The notes beneath the pieces were generated by a model. The model made no database searches, had not been told where the DNA came from, and saw only the letters and a program-made list of their open reading frames with translations. From assembly GCA_913062925.1 (NCBI GenBank), contig CAJXWJ010000004.1, forward strand, positions 1 through 64,000: a DNA stretch of 64,000 nucleotides, in the 5' to 3' direction. Shown piece by piece: positions 43,848 through 54,318 of this stretch (the first letter of the stretch is position 1; every line of letters begins with the position of its first letter). Both the position numbers and the translations under genes were made by a program. The stretch comes from an uncultured Pseudorhodobacter sp. (GTDB lineage: Bacteria > Pseudomonadota > Alphaproteobacteria > Rhodobacterales > Rhodobacteraceae).

Positions 43848-45008
43848 TCAGTCGGTGCGATCCTTTGACCACAGATAGGCGGTCAGACCCAAAGCAACAA
43901 GGCCCGCATAGGCCAGCATGATGCCGATATAGGGCACATTCGGCGGCGCAGGGGTCAGGGCGGCGTGCAGATGCCCGGTCGCATATTGCATCACCCCCGT
44001 GGTGCCGATGCCAAACAGGTTAATCAGCGTCACGCCCCGCCCGGTCAGATGCGCCGGTAAAAACGCCCGCCCATGCGCCATGACCATCGGAAACGAGGCG
44101 CCAAACAGCCCAATCGCGGGCAAAAGCAGCAAAGGCTGGGTTTCAGGAAAGGCGGCAATGGTCAGCAAACAGGCCAAGACAATGGCATTTCCACCAAAAA
44201 TCAGCCCCTTACGGGTGCCAAAGATCCGCTCAAGCGGGCCATAGGCGAAATTGCCCGCAACCATCGCCAAGCCCATCACCAAAGTCACCCGCCCAATCTC
44301 TGCGCGATCTGCGTCGAAGACATCGCTCAGATAGGGCCCCGCCCAAAGCCCGCGCAGACCCGCAGCCGGCGCATAGCAAGCCGCCATCATCAGAAAAATC
44401 GGCCAAAGTGCTGGCGTCCGCAACAGATCAAACACCGAACCTTTGTGCCCGGTTTGGCTGCGCGCGGGGTCGCGCACAAAAATCAGCACGGCAAGGGCGG
44501 TCAGCAGGGTCAGCGCCGCCAAGACCCAGATCGTGCCGCGCCAGCCCAACAGATCGACCGCCGCCGACAAAGGCAACGAGGCCGCGATATTGCCCAGCGA
44601 GCCGATGCCAATCACCATCCCCGCCAAAGTGCCAAAAGCGCTTGGCGGGTAAAGCCGCGCAAACAGGAAATAGGCCGCCATCAGCACTGGCGCACAGCCC
44701 GCCCCGATCAGCACCATCGCATAGACAATCGCATTGGGCCCGGTGGCCGAGGCAAAAATCGCCGCCCCCACCGCCCCCACTGCCAAAAGGCCCGAGGTGG
44801 TAAGCCTTGGCCCAATCCGGTCCAGCGCGGCCCCCACCGGCAGCTGCATCAGCGCAAAGGCCAAAAACCAATAGCCCGAAGCCGTCGCCAAAATCTCGGG
44901 CGTCGCCCCCAGATCGCTGGCCAAAACCGGGCTGAGCACCGCCAAAAAGGCGCGGTAGAATTGGCTTAAGACATAGCCTGCGATCAGGGCAATCAATCCG
45001 GCCTTCAT
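43848..45008 (-). CDS. MFS transporter
   Basis: MKAGLIALIAGYVLSQFYRAFLAVLSPVLASDLGATPEILATASGYWFLAFALMQLPVGAALDRIGPR; 12-TM-like. Confidence 0.88.
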   Translation of the reverse strand: MKAGLIALIAGYVLSQFYRAFLAVLSPVLASDLGATPEILATASGYWFLAFALMQLPVGAALDRIGPRLTTSGLLAVGAVGAAIFASATGPNAIVYAMVLIGAGCAPVLMAAYFLFARLYPPSAFGTLAGMVIGIGSLGNIAASLPLSAAVDLLGWRGTIWVLAALTLLTALAVLIFVRDPARSQTGHKGSVFDLLRTPALWPIFLMMAACYAPAAGLRGLWAGPYLSDVFDADRAEIGRVTLVMGLAMVAGNFAYGPLERIFGTRKGLIFGGNAIVLACLLTIAAFPETQPLLLLPAIGLFGASFPMVMAHGRAFLPAHLTGRGVTLINLFGIGTTGVMQYATGHLHAALTPAPPNVPYIGIMLAYAGLVALGLTAYLWSKDRTD

Positions 45009-46249
45009 GCGGCTTGCCCCATCAACGGCTTTTCGCGGATCGGCAGATGCACCAGCGCCGAAAACGCACCAACGCCAACGCCGATCCACCAGACCGTGGT
45101 ATAGCCGCCGGTCAGATCATAAAGCTTACCCCCCAGCCAAACCCCGAAAAAGCTGCCGATCTGGTGGCTTAGAAACACAAAGCCGTAAAGCGTGCCCATA
45201 TAGCGCAGCCCGTAGATATGCGCGACCAGACCCGAGGTCAGCGGCACCGTCGCCAGCCACAAAGCCCCCATGCTCAGCGAAAACGCCAGCACGGTAAAGG
45301 GCGTCATCGGCAGCAGAATAAAGGTGGCGGCAATCACCGTGCGCGCAGCGTAAATCCCCGCCAGCAGGTATTTCTTGGAATAGCGCTTGCCCAGCCAGCC
45401 CGCGTAAATGCTGCCGCCGATATTGGCCAAACCAATCACCGAAATCGCAATCGCCCCCAGCGCCGAGGTCGAGGTGATGCCAATCCCCGCAAGCAAGCCA
45501 TTGGCCGAAATCGGGCCGCATTTTTCCGTCACAAAGGCAGGAAAATGCGCGGTCAGAAACGCAAGCTGATAGCCGCAAGAGAAAAAGCCCAGAAAAATCA
45601 TCGTGTAAGACGGGTCTTTAAAGGCGCGCTTCAGCACGGTGCCCAGCGATTCCTCAAGCTCTTGCTTGCTGGCCACGCTTGGGCTGCGCAGAAACGGCAG
45701 GGCGGCAAGGGCGGCAATAATCACCACCGCAAAGATCAAAAAGGTGGTTTGCCACGGGTAAACCGCCAGCAGCCCCTCGGCCACAGGCGCGCCGAACACT
45801 TGGCCCGCAGAGCCCGCCGCCGTGGCAATGCCCAGCGCAAGGCTGCGGTTCTCGGCACTGGCCGCACGCCCGACGATGGCCAGAATAACCCCAAAGCCGG
45901 TGCCCGCGATGCCAAAGCCAACCAAGATTTCCAACAGCTGCATCTGCGCCGGCGTATGGGCAAAGGCCGTCAGCGCCAGACCAGAGGCATACAAAAACGC
46001 CCCCGCAACAATCGCGCGGCGGTCCCCCATCCGCTCGGCAATCGCGCCAAAAATCGGCTGGCCAAAGCCCCAAGCAAGGTTCTGAATGGCAATCGCAAGC
46101 GAGAAATCCGAGCGGGCCCAGTTAAACTCGGTCGCAATCGGGATCTGAAACACGCCAAAGCTTGCACGAATGGCAAAGTTGAACATCAAGATCACACAGC
46201 CGGCGATCAAAACCGGGGTGAAAATCGCGACTTTTTGGGTGGATGTCAT
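45005..46249 (-). CDS. MFS transporter (monocarboxylate/oxalate-formate antiporter-like)
   Basis: NFAIRASFGVFQIPIATEFNWARSDFSLAIAIQNLAWGFGQPIFGAIAERMGDRRAIVAGAFLYASGLAL. Confidence 0.88.
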   Translation of the reverse strand: MTSTQKVAIFTPVLIAGCVILMFNFAIRASFGVFQIPIATEFNWARSDFSLAIAIQNLAWGFGQPIFGAIAERMGDRRAIVAGAFLYASGLALTAFAHTPAQMQLLEILVGFGIAGTGFGVILAIVGRAASAENRSLALGIATAAGSAGQVFGAPVAEGLLAVYPWQTTFLIFAVVIIAALAALPFLRSPSVASKQELEESLGTVLKRAFKDPSYTMIFLGFFSCGYQLAFLTAHFPAFVTEKCGPISANGLLAGIGITSTSALGAIAISVIGLANIGGSIYAGWLGKRYSKKYLLAGIYAARTVIAATFILLPMTPFTVLAFSLSMGALWLATVPLTSGLVAHIYGLRYMGTLYGFVFLSHQIGSFFGVWLGGKLYDLTGGYTTVWWIGVGVGAFSALVHLPIREKPLMGQAA

Positions 46250-46387
46250 GGCAAGCTCCTGCAACGCGACAGGGTTAGCGGAAGCCTTGACCCGCACAAA
46301 GCGCTAAATTGTGTCTGTTACAAACGAAGCCCCTTTGCAGCGCGCCCAAAGCGCTTTAAATTCGCGAAAACAGCTAGGGAGCAGGCG

Positions 46388-47989
46388 ATGACAGAATGGT
46401 GGCGCGGGTCGGTGACCTATCAGATTTATCCCCGCTCGTTTCAGGATGACAACGGCGATGGCGTCGGCGATTTGGCGGGCATCACCCGCAGGCTTGACCA
46501 TATCGCGGCCTTGGGCTGCGATGCGATTTGGCTTTCGCCGTTCTTTACCTCGCCGATGTTGGATATGGGCTATGATGTTGCCGATTACACCGATGTCGAT
46601 CCGGTCTTTGGCACTTTGGCCGATTTCGACGCGCTGATCGCCCGCGCGCATGGCTTGGGGCTGAAGGTGATCATTGATCAGGTGATGAACCATTCGTCCG
46701 ACAAGCACCCCTTCTTTGAACAAAGCCGCAAAGATCGCAGCAACGACAAGGCCGATTGGTATATCTGGGCCGATCCGCGCCATGACGGCACGCCGCCCAA
46801 CAACTGGCTGTCGATCTTTGGCGGCCCGGCTTGGCAATGGGATGCGCGGCGCAAGCAATATTACATGCACAGCTTTTTAGCCCAGCAGCCCGAGTTCAAC
46901 TTTCGCAATCCGGCGGTGCTTGACTATATGGAAAGCGTGCTGCGGTTTTGGTTGGATCGCGGCGTCGATGGCTTTCGCTTTGATACCGTGAACTTTTTCT
47001 ACAAAGACGGCATGCTGCGTGACGATCCCGCCGATTTCCGCAACAAATCCGAAGCCCCCGGCAACCCCTACGAAATGCAGTATCACCTGTTTTCCAAGAA
47101 CCAACCCGAGAACCTGCTGTGGCTGGAACGCATCCGCGCCGTGCTTGACAGCTATGACGATCGCACCTCGGTGGGCGAGGTCGGGGAATCGCATCACGGC
47201 ATTCAGATCATGGGGCAATATACCGCGCCGGGGCGGCTGCATCAGTGCTATTCCTTCGAGATGTTTGGCAGCGACTATTCGGCAGGGCTGTTCCGCCGCA
47301 AGATCGAAGAGTTCTTCACCGGCGCGCCGAATGGCTGGCCGATGTGGGCGTTTTCAAACCATGATGTGGTGCGGCAAACCTCGCGTTGGACGAAATATGG
47401 TATCAGCCAAGACGCTTTGGCAGCCCAAGCCGGGGCCTTGCTGCTGTCGTTCCAAGGCTCGATCTGCCTTTGGCAGGGCGAGGAATTGGGCCAGACCGAC
47501 ACCGTTTTGACGCTGGACGAGCTGACCGATCCGCAGGGCATCACCTTTTGGCCCGAACCCATCGGCCGCGACAACACCCGCACGCCGATGGTTTGGGACG
47601 GCTCGGCGCAGGGCGGATTTACCAGCGGCACGCCTTGGCTGCCGGTGAAAGCGCCACAGCTTGCGCGCAATGTCGCGGCGCAGGCGGGCGTTGCGGGCTC
47701 AGTGCTGGAAAGCTATCGCGCGATGCTGGCGTTTCGGCGGCAAACCGAAGCGCTACGCCTTGGCGCGACGCGGTTTTTTGATCTGCCCGAACCGATCTTG
47801 GCCTTTGCGCGCGGCGAAGATCTGCTTTGCGTCTTTAACCTTTCGCCCACTGCGCTGGAGATCAACGCTTTGGGGTTGGGCGCAGCCATTGGCCCCGCAG
47901 CGGGGGTGGTGCATTCGGACGGCAAGCTCCAGCTTGGCCCGAATGCCTATGGTTTCTTCACCGGCGCAAGCAGCGCTGTCTTAGGGTAG
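46388..47989 (+). CDS. Alpha-glucosidase (GH13)
   Basis: WWRGSVTYQIYPRSFQDDNGDGVGDLAGITRRLDHIAALGCDAIWLSPFFTSPM; GVDGFRFDTVNFF; FSNHDVVR. Confidence 0.94.
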   Translation: MTEWWRGSVTYQIYPRSFQDDNGDGVGDLAGITRRLDHIAALGCDAIWLSPFFTSPMLDMGYDVADYTDVDPVFGTLADFDALIARAHGLGLKVIIDQVMNHSSDKHPFFEQSRKDRSNDKADWYIWADPRHDGTPPNNWLSIFGGPAWQWDARRKQYYMHSFLAQQPEFNFRNPAVLDYMESVLRFWLDRGVDGFRFDTVNFFYKDGMLRDDPADFRNKSEAPGNPYEMQYHLFSKNQPENLLWLERIRAVLDSYDDRTSVGEVGESHHGIQIMGQYTAPGRLHQCYSFEMFGSDYSAGLFRRKIEEFFTGAPNGWPMWAFSNHDVVRQTSRWTKYGISQDALAAQAGALLLSFQGSICLWQGEELGQTDTVLTLDELTDPQGITFWPEPIGRDNTRTPMVWDGSAQGGFTSGTPWLPVKAPQLARNVAAQAGVAGSVLESYRAMLAFRRQTEALRLGATRFFDLPEPILAFARGEDLLCVFNLSPTALEINALGLGAAIGPAAGVVHSDGKLQLGPNAYGFFTGASSAVLG

Positions 47990-49885
47990 CTTTTGCCAAA
48001 GAACGCCGGCGGCAGGAATGATCTTGCCGCCCCACTCGACCTCTACCGCATTGTAATTGAACAAGAACTGATGCGTTTCGGTATCGCGGCGGCGCAGCCC
48101 CTCGGGCAGAGGATCGGTTTCGATGCCCGCCTTATGACACAGCTGCTGCAAGATCCGCGACAGCGCGGCCTCATCCGGCCAACCGGCCAAATACTGCAAT
48201 CCCCGCGCCGCAATCAGCGCCGGCCAGCCATCGGTTGTGGTTTCCAGTACCTGCGCCGAGGTCTCGATCTTTTCGCGCCAATGCAGGAAATTGCCGCCAA
48301 GGGTTAACGGCACCGGCACATCCGGCGGCAGGCTTTCCACCCGCGCCACGGTCGCCTTCAGATTCGGCAGATTGGGCGGCAGCGGCAAAGGAATCGCGAA
48401 ATCTGCGGTCTTGGAATTGCTGCGCGGGCCGATCAGGCTTTGGCCCTGATGCACCGCCAAAGCCGCAAGCAAGGGTTGCGACATCGTCGCGACCCCCGGA
48501 GCCAGCACAATCGGATAGGCCGACAGATCGGCGGTATCGGGCGGCAAAATATCAACATTCAACCCCAGCCTGCGCAAACCCCGATAGGTTTCAAACACTT
48601 GGCGGAAATAGCTGTAATCGCGGCCCTGCGGCTGCGTCTCCCAAGCCCAGGCCGAGGCATAGTCAAACACCAGCCCCACTTGGGCGCGGGCGGTGCCAAC
48701 GTCGGGCATCTGCGCCAGTTCTTGGGCGACCTGCCCGGCCTCGTGATAGGCGGGGGCGGCGACGGAATCGGGGCGCAACATGCCCGCGTGCATCTGTTCT
48801 TGCGCAAAGGGCGCTTGACGCCAGCGGAAATAGCACACCGCCTCGGCACCATGGGCAAAGGCCTCCCAAGCCCAAAGCCGCGCCATGCCGGGCAAGGGGT
48901 CGGGGTTCCACGGCGCCCAGTTCACGGGGCCCGGCTGCTGCTCCATCACCCACCAGCGGCCACGGCCAACGGCGCGATAAAGGTCGTGGTGAAAGGCCTG
49001 AAAATCAGGATCGCCTTGGCGCACAAAGCGGTGCTTATGCGCGGGCGTCGCGGCCAGCCTGTCGGACAAAAACCCCAGCGGATAGGCATCCCAAGCGGCA
49101 ATATCCAGATCGGCGCCCACATCAAAATGATCGAAATCGGTGATCTGGCCCATGTAGTTATGGCTGATCGGCGCCGTGCTATGTTTGCGCAAAATCTCGA
49201 CCTGCAAGCGGTTAAAGCTTACGACCTCATCGCTGGCAAAGCGGCGATGCGCCATGACATGCGCGGGGTTTGCTTCGGTCACGGTCAGGTTTGGCAGCGC
49301 AATCTCGTCAAAGCTGGCATAATCCATCGACCAGAACACATTGCCCCAAGCACGATTAAGCGCCTGAGGCGATTGATATTTCTGCGCGCACCAGTCGCGA
49401 AAGGCCTGCGTGGCCGCCTGCGAATACGACAGCACCGTGTCATGGCAGGCATATTCGTTATCGGTCTGCCACGCCGCAACATGGCGGTTCTTGCCATAGC
49501 GTTCCGCCATCGCGGTGACGATGCGCGCGCATTCAGCACGATAGGGGCGGTGGCTAAAGCAATAGTGCCGGCGCGAGCCAAAGCCGCGCGGCTTGCCGTC
49601 ACGGTCCAGCGCGATCATATCGGGATATTTGTTCAGCATCCAACGCGGCGGCGTCGCGGTCGGCGTGCCCAGCACAACCTTCAGCCCCGCAGCCCCCAGC
49701 GTTTCAATCGCGCGGTCCAGCCAGCCCCAATCATAGCTTGCCTCGACAGGCTCCATCAGCCCCCAGGCAAATTCACCGATCCGCACCCAAGTCAGCCCAA
49801 GTGCCGCCATCCGCGCGGCATCTTCGGCCCATTGTGCTTCGGGCCAATGTTCGGGGTAATAGCAGACGCCAAGGCTTCGTTTCAT
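47981..49885 (-). CDS. Beta-galactosidase (GH42)
   Basis: GVCYYPEHWPEAQWAEDAARMAALGLTWVRIGEFAWGLMEP; AAWQTDNEYACHDT; VMEQQPGPVNWAPWN. Confidence 0.95.
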   Translation of the reverse strand: MKRSLGVCYYPEHWPEAQWAEDAARMAALGLTWVRIGEFAWGLMEPVEASYDWGWLDRAIETLGAAGLKVVLGTPTATPPRWMLNKYPDMIALDRDGKPRGFGSRRHYCFSHRPYRAECARIVTAMAERYGKNRHVAAWQTDNEYACHDTVLSYSQAATQAFRDWCAQKYQSPQALNRAWGNVFWSMDYASFDEIALPNLTVTEANPAHVMAHRRFASDEVVSFNRLQVEILRKHSTAPISHNYMGQITDFDHFDVGADLDIAAWDAYPLGFLSDRLAATPAHKHRFVRQGDPDFQAFHHDLYRAVGRGRWWVMEQQPGPVNWAPWNPDPLPGMARLWAWEAFAHGAEAVCYFRWRQAPFAQEQMHAGMLRPDSVAAPAYHEAGQVAQELAQMPDVGTARAQVGLVFDYASAWAWETQPQGRDYSYFRQVFETYRGLRRLGLNVDILPPDTADLSAYPIVLAPGVATMSQPLLAALAVHQGQSLIGPRSNSKTADFAIPLPLPPNLPNLKATVARVESLPPDVPVPLTLGGNFLHWREKIETSAQVLETTTDGWPALIAARGLQYLAGWPDEAALSRILQQLCHKAGIETDPLPEGLRRRDTETHQFLFNYNAVEVEWGGKIIPAAGVLWQKLP

Positions 49886-50724
49886 AATATGACCTGATGT
49901 TCGGTTTGACCTAAAGTTATGCTATCACTGCAAAAAACTTTGCCCGCGTCGGGATGCGCGGCAAGCTGATCTGGCGACATGCCTTGGCGCGCGGTGGTGC
50001 AAAACAACCGCTCGCCTGCAAAAGCGGGGCAAGAGCTGTGCGGCGCGCCGATCGCAACCGCGCGCAAAAAGCGGCCATCGGGGCCATAGGCCGCCACCCG
50101 CCCCGCGCCCCATTGCGCCAGCCACAATACCCCCGCCGCATCGACAACCGCGCCGTCCGGATGCAGCCCCTCGGCGCGAAGATCCAAAAACACCTTTGGC
50201 GCGGCACTGGGCCAGCCATTGGCATCCAGCGCGACCTTCATCACACAAGAGGTCACCGTATCGCAGAAATGCGCAAAATCGCCCTGCGGTGGAAAGCAGA
50301 TCGCATTTGGAATCGTCAGATCGGCATAAATCTGGCGGACCTCGCCGCGATAATAGCGGTAGATCGCGCCCTGCCCCGGCTGGGCTTGCTTGCCCATGGT
50401 GCCAAACCAAAACCCACCCAAAGGATCGGCGCGACCATCGTTTGACCTTGTGTCTGGGCGGTCAGCCTCGACCGCGCGATAGGGTGTCAGCACGCCGGTT
50501 TCGATATCAAACAGCGACAGCCCGTCTTCGCCCGCGATCAGCAAGCGGTCATGGTCGATCCAGCCTGCGGCCGAAACCATCTGGGCAAAGCCCCAGTCAC
50601 GCGGGCCGTTTGCATCAACCGACAGCAGCTTGCGGTTCAGAATATCAAACCAAAACAACTGCTTGCGCAGGGGATGCCACAAAGGGCCTTCGCCCAGATC
50701 ACAGGGGCGGGCATCAAAGATCAT
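49882..50724 (-). CDS. SMP-30/gluconolactonase/LRE family protein
   Basis: [24 protein letters not shown]...[20 protein letters not shown]...[12 protein letters not shown]. Confidence 0.92.
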   Translation of the reverse strand: MIFDARPCDLGEGPLWHPLRKQLFWFDILNRKLLSVDANGPRDWGFAQMVSAAGWIDHDRLLIAGEDGLSLFDIETGVLTPYRAVEADRPDTRSNDGRADPLGGFWFGTMGKQAQPGQGAIYRYYRGEVRQIYADLTIPNAICFPPQGDFAHFCDTVTSCVMKVALDANGWPSAAPKVFLDLRAEGLHPDGAVVDAAGVLWLAQWGAGRVAAYGPDGRFLRAVAIGAPHSSCPAFAGERLFCTTARQGMSPDQLAAHPDAGKVFCSDSITLGQTEHQVIL

Positions 50725-51323
50725 AGCGCTGCATCATAGGCTGCGACGATTGTGCGGGCGCGGGCGGCAACCTCGGCTGCACTCAGGCCGGGGGTGTAAA
50801 GCGCGGTGCCAATGCCAAAGCCGGTGGCGCCTGCCTTGATCCATTCGGCAAAGTTGCTGGCCCCGGCACCGCCGACGGCAAAAACCTCGCAGGTTTTTGG
50901 CAGCACGGCGCGGATCGCCTTGACGCCCTCGGGGCCGATCAGCGTGGCGGGAAAAATTTTCAGCCCATCCGCGCCCGCTTGCAGGGCCGCGAAACATTCG
51001 GTTGGCGTCATCACCCCCGGCCAGCTTTGCAGGCCCGCGGCCTTGGTGGCGGCAATAACCGCGGGGTCGCAATTGGGCGAGACGATCAGCTTGCCGCCGG
51101 CAGTGGCGACATCAGCGACGTTTTGCAGCGTCAGCACCGTGCCCGCCCCGATCAGCGCGTGGCCGCCAAAGGCCTGCGCCATGGCGGCAATCGTCACCAA
51201 AGGTTCGGGCGAGTTCAGCGGCACCTCGATGCGGTCGATGCCCGCATCAATCAGGGCCTCGCAAATCGGCAGGGCTTCGGCTGTGGTGATACCGCGAAGA
51301 ATGGCAATCAAAGGGCGGGACAT
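50721..51323 (-). CDS. dgoA: 2-dehydro-3-deoxy-6-phosphogalactonate aldolase
   Basis: [70 protein letters not shown]; adjacent to dgoK-like kinase. Confidence 0.9.
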   Translation of the reverse strand: MSRPLIAILRGITTAEALPICEALIDAGIDRIEVPLNSPEPLVTIAAMAQAFGGHALIGAGTVLTLQNVADVATAGGKLIVSPNCDPAVIAATKAAGLQSWPGVMTPTECFAALQAGADGLKIFPATLIGPEGVKAIRAVLPKTCEVFAVGGAGASNFAEWIKAGATGFGIGTALYTPGLSAAEVAARARTIVAAYDAAL

Positions 51324-51334
51324 GGATCAGACCT

Positions 51335-52219
51335 TTACAAAAGACCGCGCGCAAGCGCGAGGCCAGAGAGGGTGCAAGCGGTGGCGTCAAGGGTTTCAGG
51401 CTGCAAGCCTTGGGCGGCCAGCGCGCGGGCATAGGGGCTGCAAAGCTGGGGCGCGCCGATCAGCACCACCCGCTGGCCCAGCCAATAGGGTTTCGCCGCC
51501 GCAAGTTCGATGCCGATCAACAGGCCAGACAGCCGCGCAAAGGCAAGCTCTGGCGACAGGTTTTCCAGCAAAGCTTCGGCGCGCAGGCTGAACAGCCGCG
51601 CGGCAATCTTTTCGGGCCGCGACAGCGCTTGTGACAGCGCCGCGTCAAAGGCGGCATCGTCCCAGCCCTCGGCGATACCGTGGCGCAGAACCGAGTGTTG
51701 CCGCAGCAGCGCAAAGATCTCGCCGGTCATAAAGCTTTGAAAACTCACCACTTCGCCAGCCGAGACATGCACCCATTTGCTATGGGTGCCAGGCAGGCAC
51801 AGGATGCCGTCAAAATCGCGCAGCAGGGTTAGCGCCCCGGCAATCTGGGTTTCTTCGCCGCGCATCACATCGGCAGGCGCGGTTTGCTTAAGCCCCGAAA
51901 CCAGACGCACACGCAGACGCGGGTCTTGGGTTGGCACCGCGATCAACTGCCCCGCGGCCACCGGCGCGCAGGGCACCGCGCGATAGGGCGCCTCTAGCCA
52001 GCCTTGCCGCGCGCCGACCATGCCGCAGGCAATCACCGGCATCGACCCCGCGCCCAACCAAGGCGCAATCAGGCCCAGCAGCGCAGGTTCAAAATCGGCA
52101 GGGGCAAGCTGGCCCATGCCCAGCGCAGCGCTGGCCTCGGCCTGCACGCCATCAGGCCCCATCGCCCAAGCCCGCAGGTTCGAGGTGCCCCAATCAACAG
52201 CGATCCAATCCGGTTTCAT
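51335..52219 (-). CDS. dgoK: 2-dehydro-3-deoxygalactonokinase
   Basis: MKPDWIAVDWGTSNLRAWAMGPDG; ACGMVGARQGWLEAPY; DGILCLPGTHSKWVHVSAG. Confidence 0.92.
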   Translation of the reverse strand: MKPDWIAVDWGTSNLRAWAMGPDGVQAEASAALGMGQLAPADFEPALLGLIAPWLGAGSMPVIACGMVGARQGWLEAPYRAVPCAPVAAGQLIAVPTQDPRLRVRLVSGLKQTAPADVMRGEETQIAGALTLLRDFDGILCLPGTHSKWVHVSAGEVVSFQSFMTGEIFALLRQHSVLRHGIAEGWDDAAFDAALSQALSRPEKIAARLFSLRAEALLENLSPELAFARLSGLLIGIELAAAKPYWLGQRVVLIGAPQLCSPYARALAAQGLQPETLDATACTLSGLALARGLL

Positions 52220-52290
52220 CACAGTGCAGCTTCCAGCCTTATTGCCGCCCAAGGGGCCATGGTTTCGCGCGCAACGCAAGCGGATTGGCG

Positions 52291-53211
52291 CTAAACTCTG
52301 CCGCCGTCTTCGTCTGCAAACCGCTTTTCGCCGCGCGCCCGTGCCAGATCCAACTGCCGCTGACGCTCGCGAAAGCGGTCACGGTCCGATTGCGAATATT
52401 CGCCAACGCAGTGCGGACAGCAGGCGCCGCGCTCGTAAGACGGATGCTGCTTATCCGCCGCCGAGATTGGCCTGCGGCAGGCGTGGCAGCTGTCGTAATC
52501 GCCCGGCACCAGCCCGTGGCCCACCGAAACACGGCCATCAAAGACATAGCATTCGCCCTGCCATTTTGACGCCTCGGCCGGCACCTCTTCCAGATATTTC
52601 AGAATGCCGCCCTTCAGGTGGTAAACCTCGTTCACCCCCTGCCCCAACAAAAAGTTGGTGGATTTTTCGCAGCGAATGCCGCCGGTGCAAAACATCGCCA
52701 CCCGCTTGCCGCGAAAGGCCTCGCGGTTGTCTTCCCACCATTTGGGAAACTCGCGAAAGGTTCGGATGTCGGGATCAACCGCGCCTTCAAAGGTGCCGAT
52801 GCCCACCTCGTAATCGTTGCGGGTGTCGATCAAGACCACATCGGGCTGATTGATCAGATCGTTCCAATCGCTGGGCGCAACATAGGACCCCACGCGCGCG
52901 ATTGGGTCAACATTGGGCTGGCCCATGGTGACGATCTCGCGCTTAAGCTTGACCTTCATGCGGCTAAAGGGCGGCGTTTCGGCAAAGGATTCCTTATGCT
53001 CTAGCGCCGCACAGCCTGGCAGGCTGCGCAGGTGCAAAAGCACCGCGTCAACGCCGTCGCGGCTGCCCGCGATGGTGCCATTCACCCCTTCTTGCGCCAT
53101 CAAAAGCGAGCCCTTGACGCCATGCTGCGCGCAAAGCGCCATCAACGGCGGGCGCAGCGCGTCGGGGTCGTCAAAGCGGGTAAAGTGATAAAGGGCGGCA
53201 ACGATGATCAT
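52291..53211 (-). CDS. trhO: Rhodanese-related sulfurtransferase / tRNA uridine hydroxylase TrhO (YceA-like)
   Basis: LLMAQEGVNGTIAGSRDGVDAV; VLIDTRNDYEVGIGTFEGA; VAMFCTGGIRCEKSTNFLLGQG. Confidence 0.93.
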   Translation of the reverse strand: MIIVAALYHFTRFDDPDALRPPLMALCAQHGVKGSLLMAQEGVNGTIAGSRDGVDAVLLHLRSLPGCAALEHKESFAETPPFSRMKVKLKREIVTMGQPNVDPIARVGSYVAPSDWNDLINQPDVVLIDTRNDYEVGIGTFEGAVDPDIRTFREFPKWWEDNREAFRGKRVAMFCTGGIRCEKSTNFLLGQGVNEVYHLKGGILKYLEEVPAEASKWQGECYVFDGRVSVGHGLVPGDYDSCHACRRPISAADKQHPSYERGACCPHCVGEYSQSDRDRFRERQRQLDLARARGEKRFADEDGGRV

Positions 53212-53247
53212 GGCATATCTTTACTGCGCAGCAGCGCTTGGGGCAAG

Positions 53248-54246
53248 TTACGGAAGAAAGGCGGCATCTTCGGCGGCATAGTCGAAGGCGTCATAGCCAT
53301 AGGCCGCAAAGGCGGGGAAATCAATTTCCCAAGTTGCCGACCGGCTGGCAAGCCAAGCGGTATAGTCGGGCATCAGGCTTTCATAGCTTGGCCCGCCGTC
53401 CCACCCCAAGCCCCTTGCCCGCGCGGTAGACAGCCGCACCGGGTTTTCGCAGCTGAACGGGGTGTAGCCGACCTGCCACTCGGCCTCGGGCAGATCATCT
53501 GCCGAAATCAGGTCGGCTTGGTGGCCCATCGCCTCGAACACCGCATGGCCGATCTGCGCCACGGTCAGCGGTTGCGGGTCTGCCACATTGAACAGCCCGC
53601 AATGCCCGCCTTCAAAGCAAAACGCCGCCAGCGAGGCGATGCCCGCAGCCGAGCTGGTGTGAAACACATTGCGGCCCTGATCGACCAAGGGCACGCGGGC
53701 GCGGCCATCCAAGGCGCGTTTGACAAACCACCACTCGCGCGGGTGGCGCGCGCCGATGCCATAAATCGCCCCCGCCCGCAGGATCGTGGTTTTGCTTTGC
53801 AGCATCGCCAGCTCCATCGCGACCTTGCCCGAGGAATAGCCATCGCCTGCCGCCACCGTCATCTGCGCTTCAGTGATCAGCCGCGGAAAACGCGGAAATC
53901 CGGTCTCGCCCGAGGATTCAAAGCTGCGGCCCTGCGCATCTGCATAGACCGAAGCGGTCGAGATCACGCAAAACTGCCCGACATCGCTGGCGGCTTGCAG
54001 CAGATCTGCGGCCTCGCTGGCATCCATCGCCATCGGGTCAAACACCGCGTCATAGCCGCCACTGGCCTGAATGGTGGCCGCGCGCGAAGCCGCCATCGGC
54101 ACCGCGCGGGCAAGGGGTGCCAGCGCATCCGGCAAATCGCGCCCCGCACGGGTGACCGCATCCACCTGCCAGCCGCGTTCGGCCAGCAAAGGCACCAAGG
54201 CCCGCGCCATCTGCCCCGAGGCCCCAAAGACCAAAGCCTTGCTCAT
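53248..54246 (-). CDS. NAD-dependent epimerase/dehydratase (SDR) family protein
   Basis: ALVFGASGQMARALVPLLAERGWQVDAVTR; STASVYAD; YSSGKVAMELAML. Confidence 0.85.
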   Translation of the reverse strand: MSKALVFGASGQMARALVPLLAERGWQVDAVTRAGRDLPDALAPLARAVPMAASRAATIQASGGYDAVFDPMAMDASEAADLLQAASDVGQFCVISTASVYADAQGRSFESSGETGFPRFPRLITEAQMTVAAGDGYSSGKVAMELAMLQSKTTILRAGAIYGIGARHPREWWFVKRALDGRARVPLVDQGRNVFHTSSAAGIASLAAFCFEGGHCGLFNVADPQPLTVAQIGHAVFEAMGHQADLISADDLPEAEWQVGYTPFSCENPVRLSTARARGLGWDGGPSYESLMPDYTAWLASRSATWEIDFPAFAAYGYDAFDYAAEDAAFLP

Positions 54247-54318
54247 GCTTGCACTTTCCGTTGACCCGCTGCAGTGCGACCCTTACGCAATATCTGTGTA
54301 AGATTAAAGGAGATCGCC

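Noticed and set aside
45218-46387. N-terminal extension of the alpha-glucosidase ORF in the ORF track
   Set aside because: Antisense to the MFS gene, Arg/Gln-rich; the genuine start is MTEWWRGSVTYQIYPRSF at 46388
46250-46387. LacI-type operator AAAGCGCTAAAT between the divergent MFS and alpha-glucosidase genes
   Set aside because: Only the central GCGCTAA matches the operator pattern; half-site symmetry is too weak to call
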